A DNA stretch of 9,284 nucleotides. Origin: an uncultured Clostridia bacterium. Its GTDB lineage: Bacteria; Bacillota_A; Clostridia; Christensenellales; CAG-138. The position numbers were made by a program, and so were the translations under genes. The notes below the pieces were generated by a model. The model worked only from the letters and a program-made list of their open reading frames with translations. It did no database searches and had not been told where the DNA came from. Shown one piece after another: positions 5,001 to 9,284 of this stretch; position 1 is the first letter of the stretch; each line of letters starts with the position of its first letter. Location: the NCBI GenBank assembly GCA_947302865.1, contig CAMYWS010000034.1, positions 1 through 9,284 of the forward strand, in the 5' to 3' direction.

Positions 5001-6164
5001 ATGATCGCATTTACAGTACGGGAAAGAGGGAATAAGGTATGGATCGGAGACAATAAGACAGCATTCTCACGCTTTGAGATCCTGCTCCATTACCTGAATA
5101 TGAAAACAGACAAGATTGAGAAGATGCGGCAGCATATGACCGAAATGCACCGCAAATCCCTGTATACGGAAGAATATGCCGACAACTACAACGAGAATGT
5201 ACACAAAGCACAGTCTCTGATATACAAAGTGATTGAGTTCTTTGCGAAGCTTCCGCCGTACAATCGGCTGGAGATCCCGCATGAGATGCGTTCGGAGGGT
5301 GAACTGCTTCTGTTGCTGAATCAGTATAAATACCTGTTCGAATACGATGCGGACGACGATGAGTATATCGAGCCGGATGAGGAATCCGATAATCTGTTTG
5401 TAGCAAATGAGATGGGATATACGGATATTCTGACCGGCGAGACCTTTCTTGATATGTTTATCATAGATAACTGCACGTTTGAGGACGGCGAATTCAATGA
5501 GGACATTGCAAAACTGAATCAGCAGATCGATGAACTGTTCGGGAAGTATATCGGCCTGCTGGACGATGTTCTGCGTGTAAAAAAACTGTACGCGCCATTT
5601 CTTGACGCGTACAACAGCGGGGATAAACAGAAGGCGCTGCAATCGCTCTTTGCAGCGAAGGGACAGGTCGATCCCGCCATGTATCTGAACCGTGCGGATA
5701 AGATGAATATCATCTACAAGCTCGACGAATCGTGCGAGCTCTGCAGAACGGCGGAATACACGTCTCTCGGCGCATTTCTGTATATGGAGCTTATGGAAGG
5801 GCTGGAAGACGGGACGGTTCCCCGCAAGTGCGCAAACTGCGGACGGTACTTCCTGCAGGCAGGCGGATACGACACCGAATACTGTGACAACATCGCTCCC
5901 GGAGAAACGACAAAGACGTGCAAGGACGTCGGAGCAAAAAACACGTTTGATCAGAAGGTCAAGACGAATCCTGTCTGGCAGCTGCACCAGCGTGCGTACA
6001 AGACGCACTATGCGCGGATGAAGAAAAAGAACATGACGCAGCAGGAATTCCTTGATTGGAGCGAGAAGGCTGCGGATCTGCGCGATCAGTGCCTTGCGGG
6101 CAGGATCACGGTCGACGAATTCAAAGCGTTCGTGACAGAAGATCTGAGGTATAAGAAGAAATAG
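5001..6164 (+). CDS. DUF6076-like protein with C-terminal Cys4 zinc-knuckle (387 aa)
   Basis: The N-terminal ~270 residues are mostly helical and acidic, including a D/E-rich stretch at about 115-130, and I cannot assign them a function. The C-terminus has CANC (277-280), YCD (294-296) and TCKDVGAKNTF (306-316). C277, C280, C295 and C307 are placed as a zinc site, and a basic helical tail with W326 follows. I recognise this arrangement as the DUF6076 type found in Firmicutes genomes; the role is unknown, and the zinc knuckle plus basic helices suggest nucleic-acid binding (inference). An upstream TTG at 4926 is in frame but lies inside the repeat-rich leader without a ribosome binding site. 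The ATG at 5001 is preferred although its own site is weak. The gene follows the consensus promoter and precedes the HEPN-ParB operon by about 90 bases. Confidence 0.8.
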   Translation: MIAFTVRERGNKVWIGDNKTAFSRFEILLHYLNMKTDKIEKMRQHMTEMHRKSLYTEEYADNYNENVHKAQSLIYKVIEFFAKLPPYNRLEIPHEMRSEGELLLLLNQYKYLFEYDADDDEYIEPDEESDNLFVANEMGYTDILTGETFLDMFIIDNCTFEDGEFNEDIAKLNQQIDELFGKYIGLLDDVLRVKKLYAPFLDAYNSGDKQKALQSLFAAKGQVDPAMYLNRADKMNIIYKLDESCELCRTAEYTSLGAFLYMELMEGLEDGTVPRKCANCGRYFLQAGGYDTEYCDNIAPGETTKTCKDVGAKNTFDQKVKTNPVWQLHQRAYKTHYARMKKKNMTQQEFLDWSEKAADLRDQCLAGRITVDEFKAFVTEDLRYKKK

Positions 6165-6184
6165 CGTTTTATTCTCACGCTTTC

Positions 6185-6213
6185 TTGTTTTTCCAATCAT
6201 TATTTATTATACT
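6185..6213 (+). promoter_or_regulatory. Promoter of the HEPN-ParB operon
   Basis: TTGTTT (6185-6190), a 17-base spacer and TATACT (6208-6213) lie in a short AT-rich gap. The -10 matches at five of six positions and the -35 at three. The start would be near 6220, giving a leader of about 37 nt ending in an AAGGAGG ribosome binding site. No terminator separates this from the preceding gene, so read-through is also possible. Confidence 0.5.
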
Positions 6214-6256
6214 ATTGTTTAAGTTTAATTGGTTGTTGTATGAGAAGGAGGATTCT

Positions 6257-7972
6257 ATGCAGGAGAACTATGATTACGTACAAAAGGGATTCCGCATCCT
6301 GGTTTCTGCAACGGCCGGATTCATCGGACAGACGTTGAATCGGACCTATGGCAGGAACTGGTGGGATCAGGTTTTGCAGTCGCTCTACGATCAGCGCGGC
6401 GATTTGCCCGCTTTCGGAGATTACGGTGACCTCGTTGATTCTCTGGATATTGCAAATTGCATTCGGATACTTGACCGAAGATGGAACGAAGACTTTCGCC
6501 CTGTCCTCCCTCCAAACTGCCGCACCTGGGCAAAAGAGCTGATGGGTGTCCGTAATGAAGTCGCACATCTTGGACAAAAGGACTATGAGCAGATGCAGGC
6601 AGAGCGTGCGCTTGACACAATGGCGCGTCTTTGCGGTGAAATCGACACCGAAAGCGCAAAAGAGATCCGAGAGCTGTATCGTGAGGTTCGTTCCCGCGCC
6701 GAGGATATGCAGCCGGTCTACACCGGGCTTGCGCAGCCATCGACAGAATCTCGCCGCGGATCATCCCCGGGAGATAATCTACTAAAGCTTGTCGGTACCG
6801 ACTCCGTTCAAAAAACAACGCTGACACGAAAGGTCACATTCAACGGCAAAACTGTCGTATATCCGGTGTATCGAATCCGCCTTGATTGCCTGTTCTATAA
6901 CGATCAGAACGACCGTATCGCAACATGGATCAGCCGGTATGAAACCGAGCACGGAAAGAACGCGCTCTCACAGATGGACCGCGAAGCGTACAATCGTATC
7001 ATTGAAGGCTTTATCGCAGAGAGCAATCCGGACGCGCTTTTGAAAACGCAGAAAAACATTCGGATCGTCGGACAGCGGGAGCCTGGCGTTACGCTTGCGG
7101 ACGGACGGATCGTAGACGGCAACAGGCGTCTGACCTGTCTGCGCCGCATCGAGCGGGAAGCCGGCGAACCGGGTTATTTTGAAACCGTTCTGATGGATGT
7201 TGACATCCATGCAGATAAAAAGCAGATCAAGCTTTTAGAACTGTCCATTCAGCACGGCGAAGAAAAGAAAGTGGATTACGACCTGATCGACTACGCGATC
7301 GGCACATATCGCGACGTTGTACAGACAAAGCTGTTGACTGCGGAAGAGTACGCAGCGAGCACGAACGAACCGCTTTCAGACGTCAAAAAGCGTATTGAGA
7401 TCGCCGGCGTTATTTGCGAATTTCTCGAGTATCTCCGCCTTCCCGAGCAATATTATGCCGCAAGAGAATATCAGGTCTACAGTCTGTTTCAGGAAATGCT
7501 GCCGATCCGTCCTTCGTCCGATGTTGACAGGAAGCTGTTGAAAACCGTTGTTTTCCAAAACGTGATGATGCAGGCAATCGGCGATCAGCGCAAATTCATC
7601 CGCGACGTCAAGACCTTGGTAAAAAGCGATCTATATCAGGATTATTTCGAAGATCAAAAACGTCTAGGGCAACAGATCCGGGAACTGTTTTCTTCCGTCA
7701 CTGTCGCAGAAAAAGCAGACGTTGACCGCTTTGCGGCTGAACATGCAACCATCACGGAAGAACTGCAATTATCGCTGGAACGAGCGCTTCTTCGTTCACG
7801 TTCGCTTGCACTGAAAGCGAAACCGATGGAAAATGCGGAAAAAGGTTACGCGCTGTTGATGGATATCGATCCCCGGCAGTTTGGCCGCATGAATACCGAG
7901 GAAAAAGAAAACCTTAAATCGAAACTGACAGAACTGATCGCGCTCGCCGAACGGTTCTCTTCTCAGTTGTGA
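6257..7972 (+). CDS. Swt1-type HEPN domain fused to a ParB-like domain (571 aa)
   Basis: The ATG at 6257 has a full AAGGAGG five bases upstream; an in-frame extension to 6185 adds an implausible hydrophobic leader and is rejected. Residues 1 to about 130 resemble the Swt1-type HEPN domain: an aromatic YGRNWW segment (31-36), RRWNEDFRPVL (74-84) and the HEPN RNase signature RNEVAH (R99 to H104). After a low-complexity linker (about 155-190), residues 200-300 resemble a ParB/sulfiredoxin-type domain with the box RIVDGNRRLTCLRRI (284-298). LSDVKKRIEIAGVICEFLEYL (373-393) looks like the helix-turn-helix that follows ParB domains. The remaining ~170 residues are helical and unassigned. The HEPN part suggests RNA cleavage and the ParB part DNA binding or nucleotide-dependent switching; both are inferences from motifs. 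The gene ends 10 bases before the alphaCTD-sigma4 gene. Confidence 0.82.
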   Translation: MQENYDYVQKGFRILVSATAGFIGQTLNRTYGRNWWDQVLQSLYDQRGDLPAFGDYGDLVDSLDIANCIRILDRRWNEDFRPVLPPNCRTWAKELMGVRNEVAHLGQKDYEQMQAERALDTMARLCGEIDTESAKEIRELYREVRSRAEDMQPVYTGLAQPSTESRRGSSPGDNLLKLVGTDSVQKTTLTRKVTFNGKTVVYPVYRIRLDCLFYNDQNDRIATWISRYETEHGKNALSQMDREAYNRIIEGFIAESNPDALLKTQKNIRIVGQREPGVTLADGRIVDGNRRLTCLRRIEREAGEPGYFETVLMDVDIHADKKQIKLLELSIQHGEEKKVDYDLIDYAIGTYRDVVQTKLLTAEEYAASTNEPLSDVKKRIEIAGVICEFLEYLRLPEQYYAAREYQVYSLFQEMLPIRPSSDVDRKLLKTVVFQNVMMQAIGDQRKFIRDVKTLVKSDLYQDYFEDQKRLGQQIRELFSSVTVAEKADVDRFAAEHATITEELQLSLERALLRSRSLALKAKPMENAEKGYALLMDIDPRQFGRMNTEEKENLKSKLTELIALAERFSSQL

Positions 7973-7982
7973 GGGGCAAAGC

Positions 7983-9239
7983 ATGGATATCAGAGAACGT
8001 TCCGTAGAGGAAGTCGGGTTGTCAAAGAGGGCGTCCAACTGCCTGATGCGCGGTAAAATCCGTACCGTCGGCGCAATGCTGGAAACGGATATCGATACGC
8101 TCTATCGTATCCCCTATATGGGAAAACAATCCGTTGAAGAAGTCCTGCAAAAGATCGAAGAGTATCGTGCGTTCCTGCAGGACGGAGCTAATCCGAAGCA
8201 GTCCGACGGAGAGACATTCGACCTTTCTGCATGGGCTGAGTCGGAAGAAGGGAAAGCCGCGATCCGGTATTATTATGACCGACAGGAGCGAACGATCGAC
8301 GAATTGACGCTGCTCTCTGCCCGTTCCTTTAATATGCTGACAATGTGCGGCTATACGCAATTGTCACAGATTCTCTTCCTTTCGGAGGAAGAACTGCTGC
8401 AGCTTCCCGGTATAGGCCCTGATTCGGTGCGTGAAATCAGCATGGTGTGCGCGGAGTATCGAAGGGAACACGCTTCGGATATCGACGATGCTTCTGCAGT
8501 TTTCAAAGCGCAGACGCTTTCCATGGAAGACCTTCTGCGTACACCTGAATACCGCGATACGATCGTTCGCTATGCAAAGCACAACGATCGCGATCTGAAT
8601 GGAATGAACCTCTCCTATCGCGCTCTGACTCGTTTGCACGCCGAAGGATACCGGAATCTTTCGGATATTCTGTTTCTGACCGAAAAGGAATTGAAAGCAA
8701 TTCCGGGTATGGGATCAAATTCTTCCGGTGAGATTCTTTTCAAGGTACAGGAGTATCTTGCCGAAAACAGCGTGCGCATCCGGAATGTTTGCGGCGGCGA
8801 CGATGCTGCGTTGGTGACGGATGAAGCAATTCTTTCCGACGTTTTGCGGTTATATCAGACCATCGGGTTCAAAGGCCTGCATTTCCCGGAAATCAAGGAT
8901 GCCCTTCACCTCCCTCCCTCTGTCACAGATCGGCGTCTGAAGCAGATCATCGGCACTCTGCTTGCCGATGGTTTGCTTGAATATGTGGATTTCTGCTGCT
9001 ATCGGGTCCATCCGGGCTTTGCAGACTATCTGGATCGGTGTGACGCGATCGACGATCGCAGCAAAGAATTTCTGCGGAGACGTCTTGAGGGGCTTACCTT
9101 GGAAGAAGTCGGAGCAGAGTACGGGGTGACACGGGAACGCGTACGACAGGTTGTCAAAAAGAGCGTTGAAAAGGTGCGTGACCGGTACGCCGGTGAGACG
9201 GGGCTGACACTGTTCGACGAGGATTACTATATGATCTGA
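7983..9239 (+). CDS. Three alpha-CTD-like modules fused to a sigma-70 region 4 HTH (418 aa)
   Basis: Residues 5-62, 103-160 and 203-260 are three copies of the helix-hairpin-helix fold of the RNA polymerase alpha C-terminal domain. Aligned by eye to E. coli alpha, the key DNA-contact arginine R265 corresponds to R16, R114 and R213. N268 is kept in copies 1 and 2 (N19, N117) but is T216 in copy 3. G296, S299 and E302 have equivalents in all three. Copies 2 and 3 each follow a similar helical linker at a 100-residue period. A winged-helix-like region (about 280-350) follows. Residues 360-402 are a sigma-70 region 4.2 HTH with LTLEEVGAEYGVTRERVRQ, nearly identical to housekeeping sigma factors and keeping the -35-reading residues R384, E385, R388 and Q389. 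Sigma regions 2 and 3 are absent, so it is not a full sigma factor. The ribosome binding site GAGGGG overlaps the upstream stop codon. Confidence 0.87.
   Translation: MDIRERSVEEVGLSKRASNCLMRGKIRTVGAMLETDIDTLYRIPYMGKQSVEEVLQKIEEYRAFLQDGANPKQSDGETFDLSAWAESEEGKAAIRYYYDRQERTIDELTLLSARSFNMLTMCGYTQLSQILFLSEEELLQLPGIGPDSVREISMVCAEYRREHASDIDDASAVFKAQTLSMEDLLRTPEYRDTIVRYAKHNDRDLNGMNLSYRALTRLHAEGYRNLSDILFLTEKELKAIPGMGSNSSGEILFKVQEYLAENSVRIRNVCGGDDAALVTDEAILSDVLRLYQTIGFKGLHFPEIKDALHLPPSVTDRRLKQIIGTLLADGLLEYVDFCCYRVHPGFADYLDRCDAIDDRSKEFLRRRLEGLTLEEVGAEYGVTRERVRQVVKKSVEKVRDRYAGETGLTLFDEDYYMI
8214..8762 (+). repeat. Internal 100-codon duplication in the alphaCTD-sigma4 gene
   Basis: Two copies of a linker plus alpha-CTD unit (codons 78-160 and 178-260) start 100 codons apart. 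Shared features are an acidic helix with a YY or YA motif, a DEL/NGM turn, the R265-equivalent arginine, LFLSEEELLQLPGIG against LFLTEKELKAIPGMG, and a terminal EY. The duplication is clear in protein but diverged in DNA. Confidence 0.75.
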
Positions 9240-9284
9240 TGAACGAGCTTGCGGATCGGCACGATTGTAGGATCGGTGATCGCT
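9239..9284 (+). CDS. Possible third operon gene, first 15 codons (partial)
   Basis: An ATG at 9239-9241 shares its A with the stop codon TGA of the upstream gene (TGATG), a common coupled arrangement. The frame stays open to the window edge and reads MNELADRHDCRIGDR. No good ribosome binding site lies at normal distance, though coupling may not need one. The peptide is too short to identify. It could be the next gene of the cassette or a chance frame. Confidence 0.35.
   Translation, partial: MNELADRHDCRIGDR

Noticed and set aside
5067..6200. 377-codon minus-strand open frame opposite the DUF6076-like gene
   Set aside because: It is a shadow frame; the plus strand has the zinc-knuckle motifs and a consensus promoter, and this frame has neither a ribosome binding site nor domains.
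7983..9239. Complete alternative sigma factor
   Set aside because: Only region 4 is recognisable. Region 2, needed for -10 melting and core binding, is missing, and the N-terminal part is alpha-CTD repeats.

Overview
The window looks like a chromosome segment of a moderately GC-rich Clostridia (Firmicutes) member. RicT (PSP1/YaaT), a zinc-less delta-prime clamp-loader subunit, strong AGGAGG-type ribosome binding sites and sigma-A type promoters all point that way. No species can be named from sequence alone. The window splits at a tRNA gene into a conserved housekeeping half (1 to about 4140, mostly minus strand) and an accessory island (about 4259 to the right edge, mostly plus strand).

Left half, in transcription order on the minus strand: a sigma-A promoter (4107-4135); a small two-helix membrane protein; holB (DNA polymerase III delta-prime); ricT with an unusual Q/K/P-rich tail; a hairpin with a T-run; a 10-helix EamA/DMT-type transporter; a 69-residue Imm32-like protein; a strong terminator; and, at the very left edge, the first 13 codons of serC, which appears to have its own promoter. 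The first three genes are packed with overlap or a 9-nt gap. The transporter and Imm32-like gene follow the hairpin and form a second, perhaps attenuated, part.

Boundary: tRNA-Asn (anticodon GTT) with its own promoter and terminator. Just beyond it lie two sets of short direct repeats at about 10- and 21-bp spacing, then a minus-strand remnant of a tyrosine recombinase that keeps only the C-terminal histidine and nucleophilic tyrosine. This is the usual architecture of a tRNA-integrated element whose integrase has decayed.

Right half: a perfect-consensus promoter (TTGACA-N17-TATAAT) with a leader full of direct and inverted repeats drives a DUF6076-like protein with four Cys placed as a zinc knuckle. 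A second promoter then leads into a tight plus-strand operon. Its first gene is a Swt1-type HEPN domain fused to a ParB-like domain. The second encodes three RNA polymerase alpha-CTD-like modules fused to a sigma-70 region 4 helix-turn-helix. A third reading frame starts at a TGATG stop/start overlap and leaves the window. The HEPN-ParB plus alphaCTD3-sigma4 pair is the best candidate for an undescribed system. I infer a defence or element-control role from a putative RNase domain, a ParB-like domain and promoter-recognition modules inside a tRNA-linked island; nothing here proves it.
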